Program-made: the position numbers and the translations under genes
Notes under the pieces: generated by a model
The model's input: the letters and a program-made list of their open reading frames with translations, nothing else
The model's database searches: none
What the model was told of the DNA's origin: nothing
Assembly: GCF_024808665.1 (NCBI RefSeq)
Contig: NZ_JANUBZ010000002.1
Location: forward strand, 1 to 64,000
DNA length: 64,000 nt
DNA from: Mucilaginibacter empetricola
GTDB taxonomy: Bacteria > Bacteroidota > Bacteroidia > Sphingobacteriales > Sphingobacteriaceae
Reading direction: 5' to 3'
Shown here: positions 8,760-16,528 of the stretch, piece by piece
Layout: each line of letters starts with the position of its first letter
Numbering within the stretch: position 1 is the stretch's first letter

Positions 8760-9884
8760 TTAGAGATTTCCTCTTGACTCCTGTTCCCGTTCAATGGCTT
8801 CAAATAATGCCTTAAAATTACCGGCACCAAATGATTTTGCACCTTTGCGCTGGATGATCTCAAAAAACAGGGTTGGCCTGTCTTCTACCGGTTTGGTGAA
8901 AATTTGCAACAGGTAGCCTTCATCATCACGGTCAACCAATATGCCCAGTTTTTTTAGCGGTTCCAGGTCTTCGTCAATATGCCCCACGCGGTCAATCAGC
9001 TCGTCATAATAGGTAGTGGGTACTGTTAAAAATTCAATGCCCCGGCTTTGCAGGTCGGTTACAGTTTTTACAATATCCTGGGTGGCTAAAGCTAAATGCT
9101 GTACGCCTTCGCCCTCATAAAATTCCAGGTATTCTTCAATTTGCGATTTCTTTTTCCCTTCAGCTGGCTCATTTATCGGGAATTTAACAAAACCATTTCC
9201 ATTACTCATCACTTTGCTCATTAAGGCAGAGTATTCGGTCGATATCATTTTATCATCAAAGGTCAAGATATTTCTGAAACCCATAATGTCTTCATAAAAA
9301 TTAACCCATTCGTTCATTTTATGCCAGCCCACATTGCCAACGCAATGGTCGATATAAAGCAAACCAGTGTCTGTTGGGTGATGGTGCGACTCCTTCGGTT
9401 GATAACCAGGTAGAAATGGTCCGTTATAATTTTTTCGCTCTACAAAAAGGTGAACAGTTTCGCCATATAACATTATACCGCTCATGCGTACTTCGCCATG
9501 CTCGTCGGTTAGTGTCTGCGGCTCCATATAAACGCGGGCGCCACGTTGGGTAGTTTGTTTAAATGCATCGTAAGCATCATTTACAGAAAGTGCCAATATT
9601 TTTACACCATCGCCATGTTTCTTAATATGTTCAGCAATAGGGTGACCGGAAGTTAACGGTGTTGTTAAAACCAGGCGTATTTTACCCTGTTGCAATACGT
9701 ATGATGCCCTGTCGCGTATACCGGTTTCCGGACCGGCATAGGCCAGATCCTGAAAGCCGAAGGCCGCTTTATAGTAATAGGCGGCCTGTTTGGCATTGCC
9801 CACATAAAATTCAACATAATCGGTCCCATTCAGCGGCAAAAAATCGGCTGTTTGGGTTGGTTTATCTATAGTTAATGTTTCCAT
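8760..9884 (-). CDS. hppD: 4-hydroxyphenylpyruvate dioxygenase
   Basis: 374 residues. Fe(II) dioxygenase that turns 4-hydroxyphenylpyruvate into homogentisate, the second step of tyrosine breakdown. Two VOC (vicinal oxygen chelate) modules are visible (about 18-150 and 175-345); the iron ligands in the C-terminal module are His180 (LYIDHCVGN), His263 (GVQHLALAT) and Glu342 (FFEIIQRKG). It lies 116 bp downstream of hmgA on the same strand, with a palindromic repeat in the gap, and is probably cotranscribed with it. Confidence 0.95.
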   Translation of the reverse strand: METLTIDKPTQTADFLPLNGTDYVEFYVGNAKQAAYYYKAAFGFQDLAYAGPETGIRDRASYVLQQGKIRLVLTTPLTSGHPIAEHIKKHGDGVKILALSVNDAYDAFKQTTQRGARVYMEPQTLTDEHGEVRMSGIMLYGETVHLFVERKNYNGPFLPGYQPKESHHHPTDTGLLYIDHCVGNVGWHKMNEWVNFYEDIMGFRNILTFDDKMISTEYSALMSKVMSNGNGFVKFPINEPAEGKKKSQIEEYLEFYEGEGVQHLALATQDIVKTVTDLQSRGIEFLTVPTTYYDELIDRVGHIDEDLEPLKKLGILVDRDDEGYLLQIFTKPVEDRPTLFFEIIQRKGAKSFGAGNFKALFEAIEREQESRGNL

Positions 9885-9898
9885 TGTTTTTGTTTTTT

Positions 9899-10000
9899 TG
9901 CCTCACCCTGCCCTCTCCAAAGGAGAGGGTGGGAAGAGAATATTTTTATTTTGATATTAAAGCACTTCCGCCAAAGGCGGAGAGGGTTTGGGTGGGGCTA
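9899..10000. repeat. GC-rich palindromic repeats between hmgA and hppD
   Basis: Two palindromic units: CCCTCTCC AAA GGAGAGGG near 9911-9930 and CCGCC AAA GGCGG near 9968-9980, ending in GGTGGGGCT directly at the hmgA stop codon. The same type appears at 44110-44157 beside degP. In an operon it may act as an mRNA-stabilising hairpin. Confidence 0.7.
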
Positions 10001-11158
10001 CTAACTCACCCAGCTTTTATAATAATTTTCGTCCTCAATTTTAATAGCATCCTCGGTAAGCATCAGCGGGTGGAAGGGATCAATCATTACCGCCAATTCG
10101 TCTGTAGCTTCTTTGCCGATTGATTTTTCAACCGAACCGGGATGCGGTCCATGCGGTATACCACCGGGATGCAGGGTAATTTGTCCTTTTACAACGCTTT
10201 TGCGGCTCATAAAATCGCCATCAACATAATACAGCAGTTCATCGCTATCCACATTGCTGTGGTTATAAGGAGCCGGGATGGATAGGGGATGATAATCAAA
10301 CTTGCGCGGCACAAATGAGCAGATCACAAAGTTATGCCCCTCAAACGTTTGATGTACTGGCGGTGGCTGATGCAGGCGTCCGGTTATCGGTTCAAAATCA
10401 TGAATTGAAAATGCCCATGGATAATGAAAGCCATCCCACCCAACAAAATCAAAAGGATGAGTACCGTAGATATATGGATAAATCAAGCCCTGTTTTTTGA
10501 TGAGGATTTTGAAATCGCCTTTTTCATCGTGTGTTTCCAAATCAGTTGGCCTTTTGATATCCCGCTCGCAATACGGAGATTGTTCCGTTATCTGTCCGTA
10601 AGCATTGGTATAACGTTTTGGTATACGGATGGGACTAAAGCTTTCCACAATAAACAAGCGGTTGTTGGGCGTATCAAACTCCATCTGGTAAATAGTACCA
10701 CGCGGAATAATCAGGTAATCGCCATAAACAAATTTGATATTGCCATAGCCAGTTTTAAGTGTTCCGGTCCCCTCATGAATAAATACCACCTCATCGGCCT
10801 GACTGTTTTTATAGAAATAATCAGTCATGGATTTGCGCGGCGCCGCCAGCGAAATATGCAGATCGCTATTAACCAACACCGGTTTACGACTTTCCAGGTA
10901 ATCATCTTCGGGTTCAATTTTAAAGCCGATTAAACTGGTATGTTTCAGGTGTTTTTCGCGGGCAATTTTCGGCTCAACAGAATAGGGTACCCCTAATTCT
11001 TTTACCAGTGTTGGCGGGTAAGCATGATATACCAACGAGTACAGGCTCGAAAAACCTTCCGTTGATACCAGCTCCTCGGCATATAAAGTACCATCGGGCT
11101 TACGGAACTGCGTATGCCGCTTAGGCGGAATAGTTCCTAATGAATGATAAACAGGCAT
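10001..11158 (-). CDS. hmgA: Homogentisate 1,2-dioxygenase
   Basis: 385 residues. Opens the homogentisate ring to maleylacetoacetate using Fe(II). The N-terminus YHSLGTIPPKRHTQF and the central segments (PRGTIYQMEF, GTHPFDFVGWDG, LHQPPPVHQTFEG, ITLHPGGIPHGPHPG) are diagnostic of the HGD cupin family, with iron-binding His/Glu in the PPPVHQTFEGHNFV and PHGPHPG regions. First gene of the hmgA-hppD operon; divergent from fahA across 535 bp. A -7 box at 11385-11392 puts the start of transcription about 220 nt upstream, so the mRNA has a long leader with a small ORF. Confidence 0.95.
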   Translation of the reverse strand: MPVYHSLGTIPPKRHTQFRKPDGTLYAEELVSTEGFSSLYSLVYHAYPPTLVKELGVPYSVEPKIAREKHLKHTSLIGFKIEPEDDYLESRKPVLVNSDLHISLAAPRKSMTDYFYKNSQADEVVFIHEGTGTLKTGYGNIKFVYGDYLIIPRGTIYQMEFDTPNNRLFIVESFSPIRIPKRYTNAYGQITEQSPYCERDIKRPTDLETHDEKGDFKILIKKQGLIYPYIYGTHPFDFVGWDGFHYPWAFSIHDFEPITGRLHQPPPVHQTFEGHNFVICSFVPRKFDYHPLSIPAPYNHSNVDSDELLYYVDGDFMSRKSVVKGQITLHPGGIPHGPHPGSVEKSIGKEATDELAVMIDPFHPLMLTEDAIKIEDENYYKSWVS

Positions 11159-11220
11159 AGTTTGTTAATTGGTTAATTAAGAAACGTTTAAAGCGTTGTA
11201 ATAGTTTGAAAAGAAATAAG

Positions 11221-11247
11221 GGTTGCAATGGCTTAAGCGCAGCAACC
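11221..11247 (-). promoter_or_regulatory. Hairpin in the hmgA leader
   Basis: GGTTGC/GCAACC arms with an internal GCTTAAGC palindrome, followed on the minus strand by a pyrimidine/U-rich stretch (CTTATTTCTTTTC). It lies between the stop codon of the small leader ORF and hmgA and could be a weak terminator or attenuator. Confidence 0.3.
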
Positions 11248-11264
11248 ACAATGCGAGAACTTAA

Positions 11265-11372
11265 TTAGTACTGCGCCAGCACAATTTTAGCGAGCACAGC
11301 ATCCCTGAAAGATGAAGCATCACTCATTGAAGTGAGGCCCAGGGAAAAAAGAAAATGCATTTGTATGCTCAT
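11265..11372 (-). CDS. Candidate 35-residue leader ORF of the hmgA-hppD operon
   Basis: ATG to TAA, 35 codons, beginning MSIQMHFLFSLGL and ending with LAQY. A perfect TAnnTTTG box (TAGCTTTG, 11385-11392) lies 13 bp upstream of the ATG, which makes this the first ORF on the presumed hmgA mRNA. It is not clearly enriched in Tyr or Phe codons. It may be a regulatory leader peptide or a real small hydrophobic protein; a chance ORF cannot be excluded. Confidence 0.35.
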   Translation of the reverse strand: MSIQMHFLFSLGLTSMSDASSFRDAVLAKIVLAQY

Positions 11373-11384
11373 AATTTGGTTATA

Positions 11385-11392
11385 CAAAGCTA
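11385..11392 (-). promoter_or_regulatory. -7 box (TAGCTTTG), presumed hmgA operon promoter
   Basis: TAnnTTTG match on the minus strand; no better box is present nearer to hmgA. Implies a ~220-nt 5' leader. Confidence 0.45.
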
Positions 11393-11404
11393 TAGCATTA
11401 ATAG

Positions 11405-11657
11405 TTAATATGCAAGGGGTGGTTGATTGAGTTGATTAAGTGAGCGGTTGATTAGGTGAGTGGTTGCGAGGTTACAGAGGAGTGTCTTTTCCATAACGAT
11501 GGGTTTTAAAACCCATCGTTATTTTGGCATTACAATTATTAAATCTCACATCATCGATTCAATTAAATCCAACTCAATCAACTTATTCAACCCAATCCAA
11601 CCTATTCAACTTAATCAACCCAATAAACTCAATCAACTTAATAAACCAATCAACTAA
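11405..11657. repeat. Word-repeat arms (GTTGATTAAG / CTTAATCAAC) around a palindrome
   Basis: Left arm (about 11420-11464): repeated words of the type GTTGATTAAGTGAG. Right arm (about 11568-11655): repeated words of the complementary type CAATCAACTTA, CAACCTATTCAAC. A different 28-bp palindrome lies between them. The same words occur in both gaps of the sdh operon. Confidence 0.75.
11494..11521. repeat. Perfect 28-bp palindrome (core CGATGGGTTTTAAAACCCATCG)
   Basis: The sequence is identical to its reverse complement over 28 bp. Half-sites of the same element, separated by 144 bp, occur at 22640-22659 and 22804-22823, so it is a dispersed repeat and not a local operator. Confidence 0.85.
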
Positions 11658-11664
11658 AATTCAC

Positions 11665-11672
11665 TAGCTTTG
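11665..11672 (+). promoter_or_regulatory. -7 box (TAGCTTTG) for fahA
   Basis: TAnnTTTG match that overlaps the in-frame TTG codon at 11670. If this is the promoter, translation must start at the ATG at 11694. Confidence 0.55.
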
Positions 11673-11693
11673 AGTAAACCAACCGATAAGCCA

Positions 11694-12692
11694 ATGAAAT
11701 TAGTATCCTATAAAACCGAAGATATAGAGCATTTGGGTGTTTTTGTAAATGGACACATTTATAACCTCAATTCGTGCGATAAGTTGATCCCCGATAATAT
11801 GAATGAGTTTTTATGGGGAGGAGACGAATTGATGGAACGCGCCCAGCATATCAATAAGGACATTTCTTCGGGAAAATTAGAAGCTAAGGAAGAGTTATTT
11901 TTTGAAATGTTGGCGCCTGTACCGCACCCAACATCGTGCAGGGATGCTTATGCTTTCAGGCAGCATGTAGAAACGGCAAGGCGAAATCGCGGGGCAGCTA
12001 TGATTGCTGAATTTGACCAATACCCGGTATTTTATTTTACCAACCACAACGCCATACAAGGAATCGGCGATATTGAATGTATGCCCGATCATTTCGATAA
12101 ACTTGATTTTGAGCTGGAAGTAGCCATTGTACTCAATAAAAAAGCCCGCAGCATGAAAGCTGCCGATGCAGATAGTTTAATTGCAGGTTTTATGATTATG
12201 AATGATATGAGTGCCCGCACTCTGCAAATGGAAGAGATGTTATTGAATTTAGGTCCGGCAAAAGGCAAAGATTTTTGTACAGTTATTGGCCCCTGGCTGG
12301 TAACGCCCGATGAACTGGAACCTTATAAAGTAGCCCCAAAGCCTGGCCATACCGGCAATGCTTATAAACTGGAAATGAGCTGTGCTGTAAATGGCAAGCA
12401 GGTTTCAAAAGGTAATTTAGCTGATATGGAATGGACCTTTGCCGAAATTATTGAACGCTGCGCCTATGGCTGTGATGTACTGCCCGGCGATGTTATAGGA
12501 TCAGGAACAGTTGGCACCGGATGTTTTCTGGAACTAAATGGAACTGGTTTGTTAAACGATCCTAATTATCAAACACAATGGCTGCAACCCCGAGATCTGG
12601 TTGAAATGGAAGTAACCGGTTTGGGTGTTTTAGGAAACGTTATTGAAAAAGCGAGTAGTGATTTTTCTATTTTGGCATTAAAAAAACACTAG
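11694..12692 (+). CDS. fahA: Fumarylacetoacetate hydrolase family protein (fumarylacetoacetase)
   Basis: 332 residues from the ATG at 11694; the frame is open to a TTG at 11670, but that codon lies inside the presumed -7 box, so the ATG is preferred. FAH-fold C-terminal domain with metal-binding acidic residues (DFELEVAIVL, with FMIMNDMSARTLQ after it) and the GSGTVGTG loop. Context next to hppD and hmgA points to cleavage of fumarylacetoacetate to fumarate and acetoacetate, the last step of tyrosine breakdown. It is shorter than animal FAH (~420) and nearer to the bacterial FAH-like group, so substrate is inferred from context. No maleylacetoacetate isomerase gene is in the window. Confidence 0.88.
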   Translation: MKLVSYKTEDIEHLGVFVNGHIYNLNSCDKLIPDNMNEFLWGGDELMERAQHINKDISSGKLEAKEELFFEMLAPVPHPTSCRDAYAFRQHVETARRNRGAAMIAEFDQYPVFYFTNHNAIQGIGDIECMPDHFDKLDFELEVAIVLNKKARSMKAADADSLIAGFMIMNDMSARTLQMEEMLLNLGPAKGKDFCTVIGPWLVTPDELEPYKVAPKPGHTGNAYKLEMSCAVNGKQVSKGNLADMEWTFAEIIERCAYGCDVLPGDVIGSGTVGTGCFLELNGTGLLNDPNYQTQWLQPRDLVEMEVTGLGVLGNVIEKASSDFSILALKKH

Positions 12693-12694
12693 AT

Positions 12695-12851
12695 CGTCAT
12701 TGCGAGGAATTGCCTTTCCCGAACTTGTTTCGGGAAAGCAATCTATAGGCTATGCAGATAAAAAAAGTAAAAAGCTATTTTGTGGTTCATTAAAAGCAGT
12801 TCGTTCCGTTGATTGTCCTAAGTAGAGATGGCTTCGTACCTCGCCATGACG
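12695..12851. repeat. Paired dispersed repeat, CGTCATTGCGAGG ... CCTCGCCATGACG
   Basis: Outer arms CGTCATTGCGAGG (12695-12707) and its near-complement at 12839-12851 enclose a hairpin unit TTTCCCGAA-CTTGT-TTCGGGAAA. The same outer arms occur at 15335-15471, and one half at about 23209-23234. It lies between the convergent fahA and HAD genes. Confidence 0.75.
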
Positions 12852-12865
12852 AGATGGGGATATGA

Positions 12866-13471
12866 TTATAAAAGTTTAAGTTCAATAAGCTCTTCTCTCA
12901 GCTTTTCAGCATTGGTGAAGTGTATAGATCTAATTCCCAATTTCTCAGCGGCTAAAATGTTGCGGTAATTGTCGTCAATAAATAAGGATTCTTCGGCGTT
13001 CACTTCGTGCCTATCCAGCAAAATTTGGTAAAAGGCAGGCGTTGGTTTGCGCATTTTTTCGGCGCCTGATACTACTATGCCTTCAAACCATCCTAAAAAC
13101 TCAAACTTTGCCTGTGCTTTTGGAAAAGTCTCGGCCGACCAGTTGGTCAACGCATAAATTCTGTATTTGCCGCTATCTTTTAGTTCTTTAAGAATCTCCA
13201 CCGTATCCCAAAAAGCATCACCCAGCATTTCGTCCCAGCGGGTATAAAATGCGCGAATATTGGCTTCGTGCTCTGGAAACTGCTGCACCAATATTTCCGT
13301 ACCCTCCACTAAAGATCGTCCAGCATCTTGTTCTTCGTTCCAATCAGATGTAGTAACAGTTGCCAGGAAGTTTTTCATTTCTTCCTCATCACTAAAAATA
13401 GTGCGGTACATATAATGCGGGTTCCAGTCAATTAAAACTGCGCCGAGATCGAAGATTATGGTGTTGATCAT
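12866..13471 (-). CDS. HAD-superfamily hydrolase (YihX / haloacid dehalogenase-like)
   Basis: 201 residues. Motif I is FDLGAVLIDW (nucleophile Asp8, but the usual second Asp is Gly, as in the YihX and epoxide-hydrolase N-domain group), motif II is ALTNWS, motif III Lys is in EKMRKPTP, and motif IV is FIDDNYRN. A small alpha-helical cap lies between motifs I and II. Probably a sugar-phosphate phosphatase like YihX, but with Gly in place of the second Asp the true reaction is unclear. Single gene between repeat elements. Confidence 0.85.
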   Translation of the reverse strand: MINTIIFDLGAVLIDWNPHYMYRTIFSDEEEMKNFLATVTTSDWNEEQDAGRSLVEGTEILVQQFPEHEANIRAFYTRWDEMLGDAFWDTVEILKELKDSGKYRIYALTNWSAETFPKAQAKFEFLGWFEGIVVSGAEKMRKPTPAFYQILLDRHEVNAEESLFIDDNYRNILAAEKLGIRSIHFTNAEKLREELIELKLL

Positions 13472-13512
13472 ATAATAAGCTAACTATTCAAATAAAATCA
13501 TATAAAAAATGC

Positions 13513-13542
13513 ACGTCATGCCGAACTTGTTTCGGCACCCCA
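13513..13542. repeat. Left inverted repeat of the GIY-YIG cassette
   Basis: 30 bp, ACGTCATGCCGAACTTG and onward; it matches the complement of 13944-13973 at 29 of 30 positions. Internally it forms GCCGAA/TTCGGC. Confidence 0.85.
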
Positions 13543-13586
13543 CCAGAAGAGCGGCGTGCTTAGTATTCAACGTTCAAATTAAGCAC

Positions 13587-13883
13587 TTATAATTCCAACG
13601 TATCTTTTAAATCCTTCATCTCCGGATTTTTTGATTTAATTAAATTGATTTTCCAATCTCTATGCCAATTTTTAAGCTGTTTCTCTCTATCGATGGCATC
13701 CGTTATTCTTTCAAAATGTTCATAATAAACCAGGTCATATAATTTGTATTTCTTTACAAATGCTGAACCTTCGTTATTGATATGCTGCCATACCCTTGCT
13801 TCTAAATTACTTGTTACACCTATATAAAATGTCGTTCGATATTGGTTTGACATGATATAGGTGTAGCCTGGTTTATAAAGCAT
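13587..13883 (-). CDS. GIY-YIG nuclease family protein
   Basis: 98 residues, a stand-alone GIY-YIG domain of the UvrC-N/YhbQ type: YTYIM at 7-11 and FYIGVT at 19-24 supply the two Tyr motifs, Arg30 is in LEARVWQH, and the metal-binding Glu67 is in DREKQLKNWHR. These residues are intact, so an active single-domain endonuclease is plausible. The gene has no operon partner and sits between 30-bp inverted repeats. Small paralogues of this type are numerous in Bacteroidota genomes, which fits a mobile or repeat-associated gene; the function is unknown. Confidence 0.9.
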   Translation of the reverse strand: MLYKPGYTYIMSNQYRTTFYIGVTSNLEARVWQHINNEGSAFVKKYKLYDLVYYEHFERITDAIDREKQLKNWHRDWKINLIKSKNPEMKDLKDTLEL

Positions 13884-13943
13884 ATTTTTTATATAAAGCG
13901 CCCAATTGCATATTGTATACCTAACGCTCGCATACTTAGCATG

Positions 13944-13973
13944 TGGGGTGCCGAAACAAGTTCAGCATGACGT
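13944..13973. repeat. Right inverted repeat of the GIY-YIG cassette
   Basis: Inverted copy (29/30) of 13513-13542; ends 4 bp before the thrC stop codon. Confidence 0.85.
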
Positions 13974-13977
13974 TTTT

Positions 13978-15288
13978 TTAGTTATTTTTCATTAAATAAT
14001 CTTTAAACCCTTCAAAACCTTTACCCAAAGCGGTCGCTTTTTTGTCTTTTTTAAACAGATCTGCTACCTGTTCAGGTACATTCACTTTGGCGGCAATGCT
14101 TTCCGGGAAAACATCAGGGAACTTGCAGGGGTGCGCGGTTGATAAAAATACGCCGGCTGTGTCTGCTTTATAATTATCCTGCTGCCAGTCGCGCAAGGCT
14201 TGCCAGGCAATGGCAGTATGAGGACAAGCCACATAATTGTAATTATCATTAATAAATTTGATAGCTTCCAGCGTTTGCTCGTCGTTGTAGCTGTAGCCGG
14301 TAATCAGGTCTTTTAAGGCTTCCGCATCGGCTTTAAACAAATCGGCAATACGTACCCAGTTACTTGGATCACCAACATCCATGGCATTACTCAGGGTAGC
14401 TACGGAAGGTTTAGGCTGATAAACGCCGGTTTTTAAAAATTCGGGAACGGTATCATTTAAATTGGTTGCTGCAATAAAATGTTCAACAGGTAAGCCCATT
14501 TTCCAGGCTAATAAACCGGCTCCTATATTGCCGAAATTGCCGCTGGGTACACAGAAAACTACTTTGCCTATTCCTTGTTTTAACAGTTGGGCGTAAGCAT
14601 TAAAGTAATAAAATGTTTGAGGTATTAAACGGGCAATGTTGATGGAGTTTGCTGAGGTGAGTCTGAATTTTTCGTTCAGTTCTGCATCGGTAAATGCTTG
14701 CTTAACCAGAGCCTGGCAATCGTCAAAAGTGCCGTCAATTTCAACCGCGCGAATGTTTTGGCCATTGGTAGTTAGTTGTAACTCCTGTATATCGCTCACT
14801 TTTCCTTTAGGGTATAAAATGGTTACACGAGTGTTGGGCACACCTAAAAAGCCGAGTGCAACCGCACCGCCGGTATCACCGGATGTTGCCACCAAAACGT
14901 CCAGTTGTTTCTCACCCTTTTCAAGGAAATAACTCATCACCCGGCTCATAAAGCGGGCGCCGAAATCTTTAAACGCCAGCGATGGGCCGTGCCAAAGTTC
15001 CAGCACAAAAACGTTTTCTTCCAGCTTTACAACAGGTGCTAAAAAATTGATGGTGTCGCTGATGATGGCTTTCAGGTCATTTTCTGGAATATCCTCACCA
15101 ATAAGTGCCTGCGCAACGTGGAAAGCTATCTCGGGTAAAGTATATTCATCCAAATGGTTTAAAAATTTATCGTCGAGCTTTGGAATAGCAACAGGCATGT
15201 ATAAACCTTTATCCTGCGGCATGCTGTTAAATACAGCCTCTTTGAAAGATACCCTTGTTGATGGGTTTTTAGTACTATATAATTTCAT
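13978..15288 (-). CDS. thrC: Threonine synthase
   Basis: 436 residues. PLP enzyme converting O-phosphohomoserine to threonine, the last step of the pathway. The PLP Lys is Lys107 in SLAFKDFGARF, the phosphate loop follows at ATSGDTGGA, and the N-terminal YSTKNPSTRVSF is typical of the E. coli-like (type II) group. Third gene of thrA-thrB-thrC; the 198-bp gap to thrB is filled by a dispersed repeat. A GIY-YIG cassette follows its stop codon. Confidence 0.95.
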   Translation of the reverse strand: MKLYSTKNPSTRVSFKEAVFNSMPQDKGLYMPVAIPKLDDKFLNHLDEYTLPEIAFHVAQALIGEDIPENDLKAIISDTINFLAPVVKLEENVFVLELWHGPSLAFKDFGARFMSRVMSYFLEKGEKQLDVLVATSGDTGGAVALGFLGVPNTRVTILYPKGKVSDIQELQLTTNGQNIRAVEIDGTFDDCQALVKQAFTDAELNEKFRLTSANSINIARLIPQTFYYFNAYAQLLKQGIGKVVFCVPSGNFGNIGAGLLAWKMGLPVEHFIAATNLNDTVPEFLKTGVYQPKPSVATLSNAMDVGDPSNWVRIADLFKADAEALKDLITGYSYNDEQTLEAIKFINDNYNYVACPHTAIAWQALRDWQQDNYKADTAGVFLSTAHPCKFPDVFPESIAAKVNVPEQVADLFKKDKKATALGKGFEGFKDYLMKNN

Positions 15289-15334
15289 TTTGGAATAGCA
15301 ATTTCTTTAATTTTTTAATCTCCTAATCTCCGCA

Positions 15335-15471
15335 CGTCATTGCGAGGTACGAAGCAATCTCTACATAGGCAGGGCAAATATGCAAGGTTCGACACTTTTC
15401 TAATCGCCCTGTAAAGCAAAGAGATTGCTTTCCCGAAACAAGTTCGGGACAGGCGGTACCTCGCAATGACG
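15335..15471. repeat. Paired dispersed repeat inside the thr operon
   Basis: Arms CGTCATTGCGAGG (15335-15347) and its exact complement (15459-15471) enclose a TTCCCGAAACAAGTTCGGGA hairpin. Same family as 12695-12851. It lies within the thrB-thrC gap. Confidence 0.8.
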
Positions 15472-15486
15472 GACTGGGTCTGCACA

Positions 15487-16482
15487 TCATCCCAATACCC
15501 TAGGTCCCTTATCATTAATAGTTGATACATATGCATTTGACCCTATACTTATGCTGGTTAAATGTTGCTGCAGTTTTTGGATGATGTGCTTGGCCGTTTC
15601 CTCATCCCTGGTAAAGGCAAAAACTGAGGGTCCCGAGCCGGAGATACCGAAACTTACGGCACCCAGTTCCATAGCCATTTCACGCATCTGGTAAAAATCA
15701 GGGATCAGCATGGAACGCACCGGTTCCACCAAAATATCTTTCATGCTGCGGCCAATCAGGTCAATATCGTTCATAAACAAACCGCTTACCAGTCCGGCTA
15801 TATTACCCCATTGGGTAACGGCATCCTTCATCTGTATGTTTTTGCGGATGATCTGCCTGGCCTCGCGGGTAGGTACATCAACATCCGGGAAAACAATGGC
15901 GCAATATAAGTCTTTCGGATGCGGCAGACGGATTACATCCAGTGGCTCATAACTGCGTATCAGCACAAAGCCGCCCATTAATGCCGGTGCCACGTTATCT
16001 GCATGGCCATGACCGCAGGCCATTTCTTCGCCTTTCATAGCAAATGGTAACAGGGTAGCCGGGTCGGTTTCATCGCCCAATAAAGTTTTTATAGCAAACA
16101 AACCCGCTACCGTACTGGCCGAGCTTGAACCCAAACCACTACCAATCGGCATTTTTTTATGCAGTTCGATATCCAAACCGATATGGGTACGGTTAATGCT
16201 TTTTAAATAATGCTGCACACTTACGCTCACCGTATTTTTAGCAGCATCAAGCGGTAGTCTGCCATTATCGCCCGTAATTTTGCTGATGGTAATGCCCGGT
16301 TTATTGGCAAGCCGCATAATTACTTCATCACCGGGTTCGTTTACTGCGAACCCAAGTACATCAAAACCGCAAACCACGTTGGCAACGGTTGCTGGGGCAA
16401 AAACGTGAATACCCCCCCCGCCCCCTGAAGGGGGAGCTAAAACGGAGGCTGTTAAATCTTGTATTTTATTTTCCATATACAT
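15487..16482 (-). CDS. thrB: Homoserine kinase
   Basis: 331 residues, GHMP kinase. Phosphorylates homoserine with ATP. The ATP loop is PIGSGLGSSSAS at about 112-123, and the C-terminal GHMP motif is SFGISGSGPSVFAF. The conserved start of the family corresponds to IHVFAPATVANV, here residue 25; the preceding ~24 residues end with LAPPSGGGGG and are encoded by a GC-rich repeat and a G8 tract. No other start codon lies between the repeat and residue 25, so the repeat must be translated if the gene is functional. ATG at 16482 or at 16476 could be used. Second gene of the thr operon. Confidence 0.92.
   Translation of the reverse strand: MYMENKIQDLTASVLAPPSGGGGGIHVFAPATVANVVCGFDVLGFAVNEPGDEVIMRLANKPGITISKITGDNGRLPLDAAKNTVSVSVQHYLKSINRTHIGLDIELHKKMPIGSGLGSSSASTVAGLFAIKTLLGDETDPATLLPFAMKGEEMACGHGHADNVAPALMGGFVLIRSYEPLDVIRLPHPKDLYCAIVFPDVDVPTREARQIIRKNIQMKDAVTQWGNIAGLVSGLFMNDIDLIGRSMKDILVEPVRSMLIPDFYQMREMAMELGAVSFGISGSGPSVFAFTRDEETAKHIIQKLQQHLTSISIGSNAYVSTINDKGPRVLG
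16412..16438. repeat. G8 tract plus palindromic repeat inside the thrB coding region
   Basis: C8 on the plus strand (16412-16419) is followed by CCCCCTGAAGGGGGAGCT (16421-16438), a repeat that elsewhere (29139-29155) is intergenic. Confidence 0.8.
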
Positions 16483-16500
16483 ACTATCAAACTATCAGTT

Positions 16501-16528
16501 CCTCCGCCGGCTGGCGGAGGCTAGGGGG
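16501..16528. repeat. Palindromic repeat in the thrA-thrB gap
   Basis: An 8-bp stem CCTCCGCC/GGCGGAGG with loop GGCT, then CTAGGGGG directly at the thrA stop codon. It is in the 46-bp intercistronic gap and may affect coupling or stability. Confidence 0.7.

Noticed and set aside
10424..10933. 169-codon plus-strand ORF
   Set aside because: Lies fully inside hmgA on the other strand and has no recognisable protein features.
15315..15536. 73-codon minus-strand ORF in the thrB-thrC gap
   Set aside because: It runs through the dispersed repeat and overlaps the end of thrB; its codons are those of the repeat hairpins.
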